Under the pieces are notes generated by a model. It was not told the origin of the DNA, searched no databases, and saw only the letters and a list, made by a program, of their open reading frames with translations. Both the position numbers and the translations under genes were made by a program. From Streptomyces olivaceoviridis (GTDB taxonomy: Bacteria > Actinomycetota > Actinomycetes > Streptomycetales > Streptomycetaceae), in the NCBI RefSeq assembly GCF_014650115.1, contig NZ_BMUI01000002.1, forward strand, positions 1 to 64,000: 64,000 bases of DNA. The letters are read 5' to 3'. Positions 25,241 through 34,872 of this stretch are shown here, one piece after another (position 1 is the stretch's first letter; every line of letters starts with the position of its first letter).

Positions 25241-27298
25241 ATGTCCACGGATCGCGCTGGGAGGTCCCCGGCTGAGGAGCGGGCTGTGGAACCGGGTGAC
25301 GTCCTGGCGGTGCTCGGTGCCGACATGACGGTCTCCCTGTGGACCGGGGCCGCCGAGCGCCTCTGGGGCCATTCGGCCGGCCAAGTGCTCCACAGCCCCG
25401 CCAGGAGGCTGCTGGTCACGAGCGCCCCGGAAACAGCCCGTGTCTTCGCCGGTAGCCCCTGGTCGGGGCGGGTGCGGATCCGCCGCCGCGACGGCCGTGA
25501 GGCGACCGCGTACCTGCGGATCACTCCTCTGGACGCCGACGGCGGCGCGGGGTGGCTCGTGTGGGGGCCGAGCGCATACGACCGACCGGGCCTGGATCCG
25601 GCCGCGGTGGACGGGCTCCTGCACCACTCGCCGATCAGTCTGGCCCTCTGGGACCGGGAACTGCGGTGCGTCTGGTCCAACGACAGCGTGCACCACCAGG
25701 ACCTCTACGGCTCCGAGCCGGAGCTGGGCGGTCATGTCACGGACGTGGTCCGCGCTCGTCACCCGGAGTTCCTGGAACGAGCCATGGCGCGCGTCTTCCG
25801 CAGCGGCGAGCCGCTGCTCGGGCACGAACTGTGGCCGGCCGACGCTCGGGCTCCCGGCCGTTGCTACCGTGTCGCGCTGGTCCGTCTCGACGGGCCGGAC
25901 GGTCGGCCCCTGGGCGTCTGTTCCGTGGTCGTACGGGCCGGCACCGGGCAGGAAGGCGGGCGACTGCGGCTGCTCAATGAGGCGAAGAGCCGCATCGGCA
26001 CCGATCTGGACCCGTTGGCGACCAGTCAGAGCCTGGCGGAGACAGCGGTACCGAACCTCGCCGACTACGTCACCATCGACCTGCTCCAGGCCGTGCCGCT
26101 GGACAAGGAGCCCCTCAGACGCCTGAAGTCCACCGGTTCGAGCATCCCCGGCTTCTACCGCGCCGGCGCCGCTTCCATCCACGACGATCTCCGCGAGTCC
26201 CTCTGGGCACGCGGAACGCCGGTCTACGTTCCGCCGGAGTCCCCTTTCACCACCGTGCTCGACCAGCGCAGGTCCTACTTCGAACCCGTGCTCGACACCT
26301 CCTCCGGCACATGGCTCGACGCAGACCCGGACCGGGTCCGGGTCATCCGCCGGACCGGGATGCACTCCCTCATGATCGTCCCCTTGCAGGCCCTCGGTGC
26401 GATGCTCGGCATCGCCGTCTTCGTGCGCAGCGAGAACCCGGTCCCGTTCAGCGCGGCGGACCTCGCTCTCGCGGAGGAACTCGCGGCGCGGGCCGCACTG
26501 GTCATCGACAACGCCTTGCGCTACACACGCGGACGCACAGCGGCCCTCGCCGTCCAACGCGACCTGATGCCGCACCGCTTGTCAGGGGGCGACACCGTCG
26601 AGGTGGCCACCCGCTACCTGCCCGCGGACACCCATGGCGGTGTCAGCGGCGACTGGTTCGACGTCATACAACGGTCCGACGCCCGTGTGGCCTTGGTCGT
26701 CGGGGACGTGGTCGGTCACGGCATCCACGCTGCCGTGGCCATGGGACGCCTGCGCGCCACGACCCGTGCGCTCAGCAAGTTGGCACTGCCGCCGGACGAG
26801 GTGCTCCGCCTCATGGACGAACTCGCCCTCGACGCCGCCCGGTACCGCTTCGACGACGGCCCCTCCATACCAGCGGCTTTCCAGGCCACCTGCTTCTACG
26901 GTGTGTACGACCCGGGATCCCGGCGGTGCAGCATGTCCAGTGCCGGCCATCCCCCGCCCGCGATCATCTCCCCCGACGGGTCGGTCGACTTCGCCGAAGT
27001 ACCTCCGGGCGCGCCCATCGGGGTGGGGCTGGGCTCCTACGAATCGATCGAGGTGGAGCTGCCGGACAGCAGCGTGGTGGGGCTGTACAGCGACGGTCTG
27101 ATCGAGACGGACCACGACGTCGACCGCGGACTGCAGCGGCTGCGCGCCGCTCTCGCCGGTCCTGTTTCCGGTCTGGACGAGCTGTGCGCATCGGTCATCG
27201 ACACCCTGGTCCCCGACGGACCGGTGGACGACGACATCACCCTCCTCCTGGCCCGCACCCACCCTGCCGCCGATCGACGACGGCCGGCGGAAGCCTGA
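25241..27298 (+). CDS. PAS-GAF-SpoIIE phosphatase
   Basis: This 685-residue regulator has two PAS-like domains: about residues 20-120 (VLAVLGADMTVSLWTGAAER) and 125-240 (SLALWDRELRCVWSND). A GAF domain follows (about 260-430), then a SpoIIE-type PP2C phosphatase (about 440-675). The phosphatase motifs are YLPADTHGGVSGDWFDVIQ, VGDVVGHGIHAAVAMGRLR, SSAGHPPPAI and VDDDITLLLAR. It lacks the C-terminal ATPase seen in some paralogues. It probably integrates a redox or ligand signal and dephosphorylates a STAS protein. There is no recognised partner within 5 kb. The ATG at 25241 has no ribosome-binding site, so a leaderless transcript is possible. Confidence 0.9.
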   Translation: MSTDRAGRSPAEERAVEPGDVLAVLGADMTVSLWTGAAERLWGHSAGQVLHSPARRLLVTSAPETARVFAGSPWSGRVRIRRRDGREATAYLRITPLDADGGAGWLVWGPSAYDRPGLDPAAVDGLLHHSPISLALWDRELRCVWSNDSVHHQDLYGSEPELGGHVTDVVRARHPEFLERAMARVFRSGEPLLGHELWPADARAPGRCYRVALVRLDGPDGRPLGVCSVVVRAGTGQEGGRLRLLNEAKSRIGTDLDPLATSQSLAETAVPNLADYVTIDLLQAVPLDKEPLRRLKSTGSSIPGFYRAGAASIHDDLRESLWARGTPVYVPPESPFTTVLDQRRSYFEPVLDTSSGTWLDADPDRVRVIRRTGMHSLMIVPLQALGAMLGIAVFVRSENPVPFSAADLALAEELAARAALVIDNALRYTRGRTAALAVQRDLMPHRLSGGDTVEVATRYLPADTHGGVSGDWFDVIQRSDARVALVVGDVVGHGIHAAVAMGRLRATTRALSKLALPPDEVLRLMDELALDAARYRFDDGPSIPAAFQATCFYGVYDPGSRRCSMSSAGHPPPAIISPDGSVDFAEVPPGAPIGVGLGSYESIEVELPDSSVVGLYSDGLIETDHDVDRGLQRLRAALAGPVSGLDELCASVIDTLVPDGPVDDDITLLLARTHPAADRRRPAEA

Positions 27299-27463
27299 GG
27301 AGCGCCACCCGCCCGGACAGGCCGTCCGCGTCCTTTCGCTGATCCCCCGCGTGCGCCAGCGGGCCCGGAGGGGAACGCGCCGCCCCTTTCGCCCCAGATT
27401 GCGCGCCCCGATCGGGGTACTCGCGGAAGTCCGGACGTACTACACCCTCCGAAGGTGAAGACC

Positions 27464-27952
27464 ATGACCACTTCCCCCAGGCCGTCCATGGAGACGCACC
27501 CCGACATCGTCGACATGCGCCTTCGGCACGAGATGGCCGAGCGCGCCACGAGCACGCCCCAGGGCCAGGCCGTCGAGACCATGGCGCTGCTCACCGGTCT
27601 GTACCTCGCGGCGTCGCCCTGGATCACGGGCTTCAACAACCTGTCCACCCTGGCGGTCACCAACCTGCTCACCGGTATCGCCTACGCGGTCCTGATGAGC
27701 GGCGGATTCGGCCGGGCCTACGAACGCACCCACAGCATGGCGTGGGCGTCCTGCGCTCTCGGCGTGTGGGCGATCATCGCGCCGTGGGTGGTGGCCGGCA
27801 ACGTCAGTACGACGAAGACGATCGTGAACAACGTCATCGTCGGCGCGCTGGCCCTGCTGCTGGCCCTGGCCGCCAGCGCCGCCGCCCGGACTGCGGAGTC
27901 GTCCGAGGCACGGCGCGGCATGCCGACGTCGTACGCGCCCGGTCGCGGCTGA
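27464..27952 (+). CDS. SPW repeat membrane protein
   Basis: This 162-residue protein has two copies of the SPW motif: AASPWITGF (about residues 46-54) and IIAPWVVAG (about 107-115). Each is at the end of a membrane helix, which gives about four helices in total. The N-terminus is polar (MTTSPRPSMETHPDIVDMRL). SPW proteins are found in actinobacteria and proteobacteria; their role is unknown. GAAGGTG lies 7 bases before the ATG at 27464; a GTG at 27455 in the same frame is less likely. A terminator lies directly after the gene. Confidence 0.85.
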   Translation: MTTSPRPSMETHPDIVDMRLRHEMAERATSTPQGQAVETMALLTGLYLAASPWITGFNNLSTLAVTNLLTGIAYAVLMSGGFGRAYERTHSMAWASCALGVWAIIAPWVVAGNVSTTKTIVNNVIVGALALLLALAASAAARTAESSEARRGMPTSYAPGRG

Positions 27953-27978
27953 CGCGCGCTCCGCGATCAGGCGTACGG

Positions 27979-28017
27979 CTCGCGGGACCACCGGGCCGGA
28001 ACCGGTGATCCCGCGAG
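27979..28017. terminator. bidirectional hairpin terminator between SPW gene and recQ
   Basis: A 16-bp inverted repeat with one mismatch (27979-27994 and 28002-28017, 7-base loop) sits between two convergent genes and can end both transcripts. Confidence 0.75.
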
Positions 28018-28040
28018 TCCTCGCAAAGAGCGCGGACCCG

Positions 28041-29765
28041 TCAGGTGTCCTGCCGCTCCTCGCCGGGGCGGCGCAGGACGGTGAGCAGGTCGTCGTGGTC
28101 CGCCACGGCCTCCAGGGAGAGCGTGTGGTAGCCGGCCCGGTCGAACAGCACGGTGATGCGGTCCGGTTCCTCGCTGAGCACCGTGCCCTCGCCCCACTTC
28201 TCGTGCCGTACCTCGGTCCCGGTCGGGAACGCGGCGGCACAGGGGTGCGCGGACCGCTGGTCGCGGCTCGCGCCGCGGTCGGCCTGGCCGGCGGCCCCTT
28301 CCTCGCAGGTGTCGCAGTTCCCGCACGGGGCCTCGTACGCCTCGCCGAAATAGCCGAGGAGGAAGTGCCGTCGGCAGCCGGTCGTCTCGGCGTAGGCCCG
28401 CGCCATGTCCACGCGAGACCGGTCCGTACGGCGGTGGGCCTCGCCCGCCCGTTGCGCCCGCTCCACCGCCCGGCCCGGTGACACGCCCTCGGCCGGGCGC
28501 ACCGCGCCGCCCTCCGCCGTGGCCACGGCTCCGGCCTCCTGAAGGAGGTTGACCGCGGCGGTGACCCGGTTCCGGGACAGTCCCGTCTCCTCGCGCAGTT
28601 CCTCCAGGCCGGCGGGGTCCCCGCGATGCCGATGGACGGCTTCGGCCACCCGCGACAGGACCGTGCGGCCGGGGGTCCTGCCCGCGAAATACGTCTGCAT
28701 CCCGGTGTCCCGCTCCCGGTAGTGCAGCACCGCGAGCGCGGGGTGCCCGTCCCTGCCGCAGCGGCCGATCTCCTGGTAGTAGGCGTCCAGGGAGCCGGGC
28801 AACGAGGTGTGCAGGACGTACCGTACGTCCTCCTTGTCGATGCCCATGCCGAACGCCGAGGTCGCCACGACGACGTCGGTCTCACCGGCCAGGAAGGCAC
28901 GGTGGACGCGGGCGCGTTCGCCGGCGCGCAGTCCGGCGTGGTAGGCCTCGGCGGCCAGCCCCAGAGAGGCGAGTTCGCCCGCGTACCGCTCGCTGTCCTT
29001 CCGGGTCGCCGCGTAGACGATGCCGGGCTTGGGTTCGGCGGCGGCCCGCTCGATCACGGCCTGCCGGCGCTCGTCCTCGTCGAGGAAGCGGCGGACCTCC
29101 AGCCGGATGTTCGGCCGGTCGAACCCGGTGACCATCAGCCGGGGCCGGCGCATGCCCAGACGCTCGGTGATCTCCCGGCGCACGGGCGGGGCCGCGGTCG
29201 CGGTCAGGGCCAGCACGGGCGGTCTGCCCACACGGTGCGCGGCCTGCTCCAGACGCAGGTAGTCGGGGCGGAAGTCGTGGCCCCACGAGGAGACGCACTG
29301 GGCCTCGTCCACCACGAACAGGGCCGGGCCCACCCCGGCCAGCGCCTCCACCACGTCGTCCCGGGCGAGCTGCTCCGGGGCCAGATAGACGAGACGGGCC
29401 CGGCCCGACCGTACGTCCTCCCAGGCCGCCTCGGTCTCCGCCGCGCCCAGGTCCGAGTTGACCGCGACGGCCCCCGGGGCGTCGTCGCCCTCGGGAAGAC
29501 CCGCGATCTGGTCCCGCTGGAGCGCGAGCAGCGGTGACATCACGACGACCGGGCCGGGCAGCAGCAGCGCCGGCACCTGGTAGACGGCCGACTTGCCGGA
29601 GCCCGTCGGCATGACGACCAGGGTGTCGTGGCCGCCCAGCACCCACTCCATGGCCGTGAGCTGCTCCGGCAGGAGGTGCTCCCAGCCGAAGACGTCCGCC
29701 GCCGTACGGCGCAGACGCTCGGCCCGGACCCGGCCTTCCGCTTCCTGCCCCGCGTTCCTCGCCAT
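28041..29765 (-). CDS. recQ: RecQ-family ATP-dependent DNA helicase
   Basis: This 574-residue protein is a RecQ-type 3'-5' DNA helicase. The motifs are visible in order: Walker A MPTGSGKSAVYQVPALLLPG (about residues 45-64), motif II VVDEAQCVSSWGHDFRPDYL, motif III LALTATA, and motifs V and VI TSAFGMGIDKEDVRYVLH and QEIGRCGRDG. The zinc-binding RQC-like part has Cys residues GCRRHFLLGYFGE...CGNCDTC. In place of an HRDC domain there is a C-terminal beta-rich module, FPTGTEVRHEKWGEGTVLSE, similar to the C-terminal module of UvrD-type helicases. Start 29765 is preferred because GGAG lies 8 bases upstream; 29771 is possible. The gene is isolated. Confidence 0.92.
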   Translation of the reverse strand: MARNAGQEAEGRVRAERLRRTAADVFGWEHLLPEQLTAMEWVLGGHDTLVVMPTGSGKSAVYQVPALLLPGPVVVMSPLLALQRDQIAGLPEGDDAPGAVAVNSDLGAAETEAAWEDVRSGRARLVYLAPEQLARDDVVEALAGVGPALFVVDEAQCVSSWGHDFRPDYLRLEQAAHRVGRPPVLALTATAAPPVRREITERLGMRRPRLMVTGFDRPNIRLEVRRFLDEDERRQAVIERAAAEPKPGIVYAATRKDSERYAGELASLGLAAEAYHAGLRAGERARVHRAFLAGETDVVVATSAFGMGIDKEDVRYVLHTSLPGSLDAYYQEIGRCGRDGHPALAVLHYRERDTGMQTYFAGRTPGRTVLSRVAEAVHRHRGDPAGLEELREETGLSRNRVTAAVNLLQEAGAVATAEGGAVRPAEGVSPGRAVERAQRAGEAHRRTDRSRVDMARAYAETTGCRRHFLLGYFGEAYEAPCGNCDTCEEGAAGQADRGASRDQRSAHPCAAAFPTGTEVRHEKWGEGTVLSEEPDRITVLFDRAGYHTLSLEAVADHDDLLTVLRRPGEERQDT

Positions 29766-29829
29766 GCGCATCGCTCCCTGGGCTCCCTCGGCCCACCGGG
29801 TACCCGACGGGCCTGGGCGTACCACCTCG

Positions 29830-32800
29830 TCAGGGGTGAGCGGGGCCGGACGCGCGGGGAGCGGTGGCGGCGCACCGGGCGCGGGCGGCACGGTCCGCCG
29901 GCCCGGACAGGGCGGTGCGCGCGTGCCGCTCCGCCTCGGCGGGGGTCAGCCGCTCACCGCGCTCGAACGCCTCGGTGAAGGCTTGCGGACCCAGGACCGC
30001 CCGCGCCGCGGCGGTGACGCGGTCGACGTCGCCGCGCTCGGCGGGCGGCAGGGGCGCGCCCACGCTGCGGCGCGCGGCGTGGGCGGCGCCGAGGAGCAGG
30101 GCCGCGCAGGCGGCGCCGGACCGGTGTCCGCACAGGGCGGCCGTCCCGGCGAGCCCTTCCAGGCAGAGCGCGAGGGCACGGGGCTCGTCCAGGGAGCGGG
30201 CGATCCTGAGGCCGCGCAGGTGATGGGCGGCGGACCGGGCGGCATCGCCGCGGAGTTCGGCGAGGAAGCCGAGTTCGGCGTGCCGGAGGTGGTCACCGGC
30301 CGGGGAGGAGACGTCGGCGTGGGCGGCGCGGATGCGCCGCAGGTGCGCCTCGGCCGCGTCGATGTCGCCGGAGCGCCGCGCGCCGAGGGCCAGGCCCATG
30401 TCGGCGTGGATCTCGCCGTACTTGTAGCCCTGTTCGACGGCGATCCGGCGGGCCTGCTCGTGCAGTTCGCGGGCGCGGTCGAAGTCGTGGGCGAGCAGCG
30501 CCAGGCGGCCGAGCCCGGACAGCCGCGCCGACACCTCGGCCTGAAGACACAACTCCCGGGCGATCCGGAGACCTTCGCGCTGACGCCGGGCCGCCTGCGT
30601 GTACTCCCCCTTGATCTCGGCGAGCACGGCGAGCGGTGAGACGGTCTGCAACTCCCCCCAGCCGTCGCCCAGTTCACGGAAGAGGGCACGGCTGCGCCGT
30701 CCGTCGCGGGCCACCGCGTCCAGGTCACCGCGGACCAGGGCGAGCGCCGCCCGCAGGCCGAGCGCGGCGGCGGTGCCCCACCGCTCGTCCACCGCCTCGA
30801 ACTGGGCCAGGGCACGGGCGTTCAGGGCGCGGCTGCCGTCCAGGTCGCCCACGCTGAACCCGCCGTAGGCGTTCAGCCACAGCGCCCGGGCGCGGCGCAC
30901 GGGGTCGGGTACGGCGTCGGTGGCGGGGGTCACCGTGCGCTCGCCGGTGAGCAGCACGAACGCGCTGTGCAGCAGCACGAGTTCGGGATCGGGATCACCT
31001 GCGGTGGCGGCGAGGACGGCGGCCAGGCCGCGGCGGCCCTCGGTGAGCCGGCCGCGCAGCAGCCACCACCAGGACAGGGCGGTGACCAGCCGTACGGCCT
31101 CCTCGCTCCGTCCGGCGGCGGCCCGGCGCACCGCCTCCTCCAGGGCGGCGCGCAGATTGCCCGCCTCGGTGTCCAGGCGGGCGAGCCAGTCCCGCTGCCG
31201 TGGTCCGCGCAGCCGCCGCTCCGCGCGTTCGGCGAGCGCCAGGTAGTGCCGCAGATGCCGCTCGCGTACGGCGGACTCGTCGGCCGTGTCGCGCAGTCGC
31301 TCGACGGCGTAGGCGGCGACCGACTCCAGGAGGCGGTAGCGGGGGCCGGCCGGGCCGGTCGTGACGACGACGAGGGACTTCTCCACGAGCCGGGTGACGA
31401 GGTCGAGCACCGCGCCGCCGGGCACGCCCTCCCCCGCGCACACCGCCTCCGCCGCGTCGAGGGCGCAGCCGTCGCTGTGCACGGCGAGACGGCTCAGCAC
31501 GAGGCGTTCCGGCACGCCGAGCAGGTCCCAGCTCCAGTCGATCATCGCGCGCAGGGTCTGCTGACGGGCGGGCGCGCCCCGCTGCCCGGAGGTCAGCACC
31601 CGGAACCGGTCGTCGAGCCGCGCGGCCAACTCCCTTACGCCGAGGGCGCGTACGCGGGACGCGGCGAGTTCCAGGGCGAGCGGGATGCCGTCCAGCCGAC
31701 GGCAGATCTCGGCCACGAGGGCGGGGTCGGCTCCCTGGTCCTCGCCGGTGCCCTTGTCCTCGCCGGTGCCGAGCCGGAAGCCGGGCGCGCGGGCGGCGGC
31801 CCGCTCGGTGAACAGGCGCACGGCGTCCGGGGTGGGCAGCGGCTCGACCAGGAACACCGTTTCACCGGCCAGGGCGAGCGGTTCCTGGCCGGTGGTGAGG
31901 ACGCGCAGCCGGGGGGCGCCGCGCAGGAGCAGCCCGACCAGTTCGGCGGCGGACGCGACGACGTGCTCGCAGTTGTCCAGCACGAGCAGGGTACGGCGGT
32001 CGCGCAGGGCGGCGGCCAGCCGGTGCACGGGGGAGGCGGCCACGGTGCCGGTGGCGGGCGGGGCGGAGGGGGCGTCGTCGCGGATGCCGAGGGTGGCGGC
32101 GACGATCCCGGCGAGGTCGTCGGGGGTGGCGCTGCGCAGACCCGCGAACTCCACGAACCAGACCCCGTCGGGTACGCCTCCGGACGCGAACCCCTGCGCG
32201 ACGGCCACCGCGAGACGCGTCTTCCCGACGCCACCGGGACCGGTGAGGGTGACCAGCCGCTGCCGCGCGAGCAGAGGGGAGAGGTCGGCGAGGGCTTGGT
32301 CGCGGCCTACGAGGGGGGTGAGGGGGTGGGGGAGGTTGGTCGGGGTGGCGGCGGTGGCGGGGGTGGTCTCGGGGGGCGACGGCGGTGGAGGCGTCCGCGG
32401 GGCCGTCCGCGGCCACGGCGTCGGGTGCGGTGGCGCGGCGGCCTCGGAGTACGGCACGGCGGCCCCGGGGTGCGACGAGGGCGCCGGGTACGGCGGCACC
32501 CGGTCGGCCGGGGCCGGGTGCGGCGTGGTGCCGTGGGGGCTCGCCGCGGTGCCTTGCGGGCCCGGCACGGTGAGCTGGTGGCTCGGCGCGGTGGCCCCGG
32601 CCGGAGCCGCGGGGTCGGTGGTCAGCGACGGGTCCTGGCGGAGCATGGCCCGGTGCAGGGCGCTCAGGGCGGGGCCGGGGCAGGCGCCGAGTTCGTCGGC
32701 GAGGCGGGTGCGGAGATCCTCGTACGAGGCGAGCGCTTCGCCCTGGTGGCCCGCGCGGTACAGCGCCCGCATCTGCACCGCGCGCAGGCGCTCCCGCAGC

Positions 32801-33354
32801 GGATGCTCGGTCACGAGCGCGGCCAGTTCGCCGGCGAGGAGCAGGTGGTCCCCCGCCGCCAGCCGGGCCTCGGCCCGCTCCTCCAGCACGGCCAGCCGCT
32901 GCTCCCCGAGGCACTCCCGGGCCGCGCGGGCGAACTCCTCGTCGGCGAAGTCGGCGTACGCGGGCCCCCGCCACAGCCCGAGGGCCTCGGTGAGCAGGGT
33001 CGCCCGCACCCGTGGGTCCGCGACCGAGCGCGCCTCGGCGACGAGCCGGCCGAACCGCTCGGTGTCCACGTCGTCGGCCGGGCCGAGCCGCAGCCGGTAC
33101 CCCGGCGGCTGCCGGACCAGCCGCTCGCGGCCGACCACCCGGCGCAGTTGGGAGACCTTGGCCTGGAGCGCGCCGGCCGGATTGCCGGGGAGGCGGTCGC
33201 CCCAGAGGTCGTGGACGAGCCGGTCGGCGGAGACGGGGCCGCCGTCGTGCGCGAGCAGATCCGCCAGCAGCGCCCGCACCTTGGTCTCGGGGACCTTGAG
33301 CGGTTCCCCCTCGTCGTCCCACACCGCGAGTGGTCCGAGCACCCCAAACCGCAT
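29830..33354 (-). CDS. AfsR/SARP-family transcriptional regulator (SARP-NB-ARC-TPR)
   Basis: This 1174-residue protein has the full AfsR layout. The N-terminal OmpR-type winged helix starts MRFGVLGPLAVWDDEGEPLK, followed by the BTAD domain (about residues 95-245). A Pro/Thr-rich linker leads to an NB-ARC ATPase with Walker A LTGPGGVGKTRLAVAVAQ (about 370) and Walker B TLLVLDNCEHV (about 455). A C-terminal tetratricopeptide-like region covers about 750-1150. Such regulators activate antibiotic or efflux genes. It is divergent from an MFS exporter, and three 11-bp-spaced direct repeats of SARP type lie between them, so it probably controls the exporter and itself. No biosynthetic core lies beside it. 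Confidence 0.93.
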   Translation of the reverse strand: MRFGVLGPLAVWDDEGEPLKVPETKVRALLADLLAHDGGPVSADRLVHDLWGDRLPGNPAGALQAKVSQLRRVVGRERLVRQPPGYRLRLGPADDVDTERFGRLVAEARSVADPRVRATLLTEALGLWRGPAYADFADEEFARAARECLGEQRLAVLEERAEARLAAGDHLLLAGELAALVTEHPLRERLRAVQMRALYRAGHQGEALASYEDLRTRLADELGACPGPALSALHRAMLRQDPSLTTDPAAPAGATAPSHQLTVPGPQGTAASPHGTTPHPAPADRVPPYPAPSSHPGAAVPYSEAAAPPHPTPWPRTAPRTPPPPSPPETTPATAATPTNLPHPLTPLVGRDQALADLSPLLARQRLVTLTGPGGVGKTRLAVAVAQGFASGGVPDGVWFVEFAGLRSATPDDLAGIVAATLGIRDDAPSAPPATGTVAASPVHRLAAALRDRRTLLVLDNCEHVVASAAELVGLLLRGAPRLRVLTTGQEPLALAGETVFLVEPLPTPDAVRLFTERAAARAPGFRLGTGEDKGTGEDQGADPALVAEICRRLDGIPLALELAASRVRALGVRELAARLDDRFRVLTSGQRGAPARQQTLRAMIDWSWDLLGVPERLVLSRLAVHSDGCALDAAEAVCAGEGVPGGAVLDLVTRLVEKSLVVVTTGPAGPRYRLLESVAAYAVERLRDTADESAVRERHLRHYLALAERAERRLRGPRQRDWLARLDTEAGNLRAALEEAVRRAAAGRSEEAVRLVTALSWWWLLRGRLTEGRRGLAAVLAATAGDPDPELVLLHSAFVLLTGERTVTPATDAVPDPVRRARALWLNAYGGFSVGDLDGSRALNARALAQFEAVDERWGTAAALGLRAALALVRGDLDAVARDGRRSRALFRELGDGWGELQTVSPLAVLAEIKGEYTQAARRQREGLRIARELCLQAEVSARLSGLGRLALLAHDFDRARELHEQARRIAVEQGYKYGEIHADMGLALGARRSGDIDAAEAHLRRIRAAHADVSSPAGDHLRHAELGFLAELRGDAARSAAHHLRGLRIARSLDEPRALALCLEGLAGTAALCGHRSGAACAALLLGAAHAARRSVGAPLPPAERGDVDRVTAAARAVLGPQAFTEAFERGERLTPAEAERHARTALSGPADRAARARCAATAPRASGPAHP

Positions 33355-33411
33355 GCGCACCACCGTACCCGTCCGGTGAGCGGCTCGGCCGTCCCGTCCG
33401 GCGCCGCGACG

Positions 33412-33444
33412 TTCCCGAAGGATTTCCGAAGCATTCCGCAAGCG
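33412..33444 (+). promoter_or_regulatory. candidate SARP operator: three direct repeats at 11-bp spacing
   Basis: The motif TTYCCGAA occurs at 33412-33419 and 33423-33430, and a weaker copy TTCCGCAA at 33434-33441. The starts are exactly 11 bp apart. SARP winged helices bind such direct repeats spaced one helical turn, near the -35 region. The site lies in the 144-bp divergent promoter region between the SARP regulator and the MFS exporter. Confidence 0.6.
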
Positions 33445-33498
33445 CCCGCCCGCACCGTTGCACCAGACACGGATCCACGAGATACGGAGTGCATCACC

Positions 33499-34734
33499 AT
33501 GACCGCCTCCCCCGACACGGCCGCCCCCTCCGGCAGGGATTCCGGTGCCGCGCCGCCCGCGCGGCGGCGCGGCGGGAAACTGCCGCTGCCGGCGCTGCTC
33601 GCCCTCGCCACCGCGGTGTTCCTCACCAGCCTCACCGAGACGCTGCCCGCGGGCCTGCTCCCCGGGATGAGCCACGACCTGCGGGTGAGCGAGTCCGCGA
33701 CCGGGCAGACGGTCACGGTCTACGCCGTCGGCACGGCGCTCACCGCGATCCCGCTGACGGCGGCCACCGCCGCCTGGCGGCGCAAGCGGCTGCTGCTCAC
33801 CGCCGTGGCGGGCTTCGCCGTGGCCAACACGGTCACGGCCGTGTCGTCCGTCTACGGCCTGACGATGGTGGCCCGCTTCCTCGCCGGTGTCGCCGCGGGC
33901 CTGGCGTGGTCCCTGCTCGCCGGCTACGCGCGCCGCATGGTGGAGGTCCCCCTCCAGGGCCGGGCGATCGCCGTGGCCATGACGGGGATCCCGGTGGCGC
34001 TCTCCCTCGGTGTGCCCGCCGGGACCTTCCTCGGCCAGGCCCTCGGCTGGCGCGTGGCGTTCTGGGCGATGACGGCACTCGCGGTGGTGCTGCTGGTGTG
34101 GATCACCGCCGTGGTGCCCGACCATCCGGGCCTGCCGCGCGGCGAACGCCCGCGGATGCTGCGGGCGCTGGGGGTGCCGGGCGTGCGCCCGGTGCTCTTC
34201 GTGACGCTCGTCTTCGTGCTGGCCCACACGGTGCTGTACGCCTACATCGCCACGTTCCTGGACGGTCTGGGGATGGGTGACGACACCGACCTGGTGCTGC
34301 TCGCCTTCGGTGTCGCGTCCCTACTGGGCGTCTGGGTGGTGGGGGCGCAGATCCAGTACCGGCTGCGCTCGTTGACCATCGCCGGCACGCTGCTGGTGGC
34401 GGTGGCCGCGGCCTGGCTGGGGGTGCTCGGCGACGGCGGCGCGCCGGTGTACGTCGCCGCCGCGCTGTGGGGGCTGGGCTGGGGCGGGCTGCCCACCCTG
34501 TTGCAGACCGCCGTCGGCGACGCGGGCGGCGACCGGGCCGACGCGGCGCAGGCGATGCTGGTCACGCTGTGGAACGTGGCCATGGCCGGCGGCGGCGTGC
34601 TGGGCGGCGTCCTGCTGGACGCGGCCGGCAGCGGCTCCTTCCCCTGGACGGTGCTGGTGCTCCTGCTGCCCGTGCTCGCCGTGGTGCTCGCCGCGCGCGG
34701 CCATGGCTTCCCGTCCCGGCGCCGCGCGGCGTGA
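33499..34734 (+). CDS. MFS transporter, 12-helix drug-efflux type
   Basis: This 411-residue exporter of the DHA1/AraJ-Cmr type has about 12 transmembrane helices. The signature after helix 2 reads AAWRRKRLLLTAVAGFAVAN, and the antiporter motif C region is GIPVALSLGVPAGTFLGQAL, which is typical of drug:H+ antiporters. The N-terminal 35 residues are a basic cytoplasmic tail. GGAG occurs 10 bases before the ATG at 33499. It is divergent from a SARP regulator and convergent with a second MFS gene, with a strong terminator between. It may export the product of a distant cluster or give resistance; no substrate is readable. Confidence 0.9.
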   Translation: MTASPDTAAPSGRDSGAAPPARRRGGKLPLPALLALATAVFLTSLTETLPAGLLPGMSHDLRVSESATGQTVTVYAVGTALTAIPLTAATAAWRRKRLLLTAVAGFAVANTVTAVSSVYGLTMVARFLAGVAAGLAWSLLAGYARRMVEVPLQGRAIAVAMTGIPVALSLGVPAGTFLGQALGWRVAFWAMTALAVVLLVWITAVVPDHPGLPRGERPRMLRALGVPGVRPVLFVTLVFVLAHTVLYAYIATFLDGLGMGDDTDLVLLAFGVASLLGVWVVGAQIQYRLRSLTIAGTLLVAVAAAWLGVLGDGGAPVYVAAALWGLGWGGLPTLLQTAVGDAGGDRADAAQAMLVTLWNVAMAGGGVLGGVLLDAAGSGSFPWTVLVLLLPVLAVVLAARGHGFPSRRRAA

Positions 34735-34776
34735 ACGCCGTAGGCCGGTGACGGTCCGCGGCCTTCCGCGCGGAAA

Positions 34777-34808
34777 GGTGCCCCGGCGGCCGTGGCCGCC
34801 GGGGCACC
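34777..34808. terminator. strong hairpin terminator between convergent MFS genes
   Basis: A perfect 15-bp inverted repeat (34777-34791 and 34794-34808) with a minimal loop lies 42 bases after one MFS gene and 64 bases after the other, which is read on the opposite strand. It should terminate both. Confidence 0.8.
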
Positions 34809-34872
34809 CGAGCGCGTCGGCCGCCGTGCGCGCCCCGCGGGGGATGGTCGGACGCGTGGTGGCCGGTCGCGC

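Noticed and set aside
30967..33498. Long plus-strand open frame opposite the SARP regulator, continuous with the MFS gene
   Set aside because: It is the shadow of a regulator with complete SARP, BTAD and NB-ARC motifs. The exporter begins at the ATG at 33499 with a ribosome-binding site and normal N-terminus.
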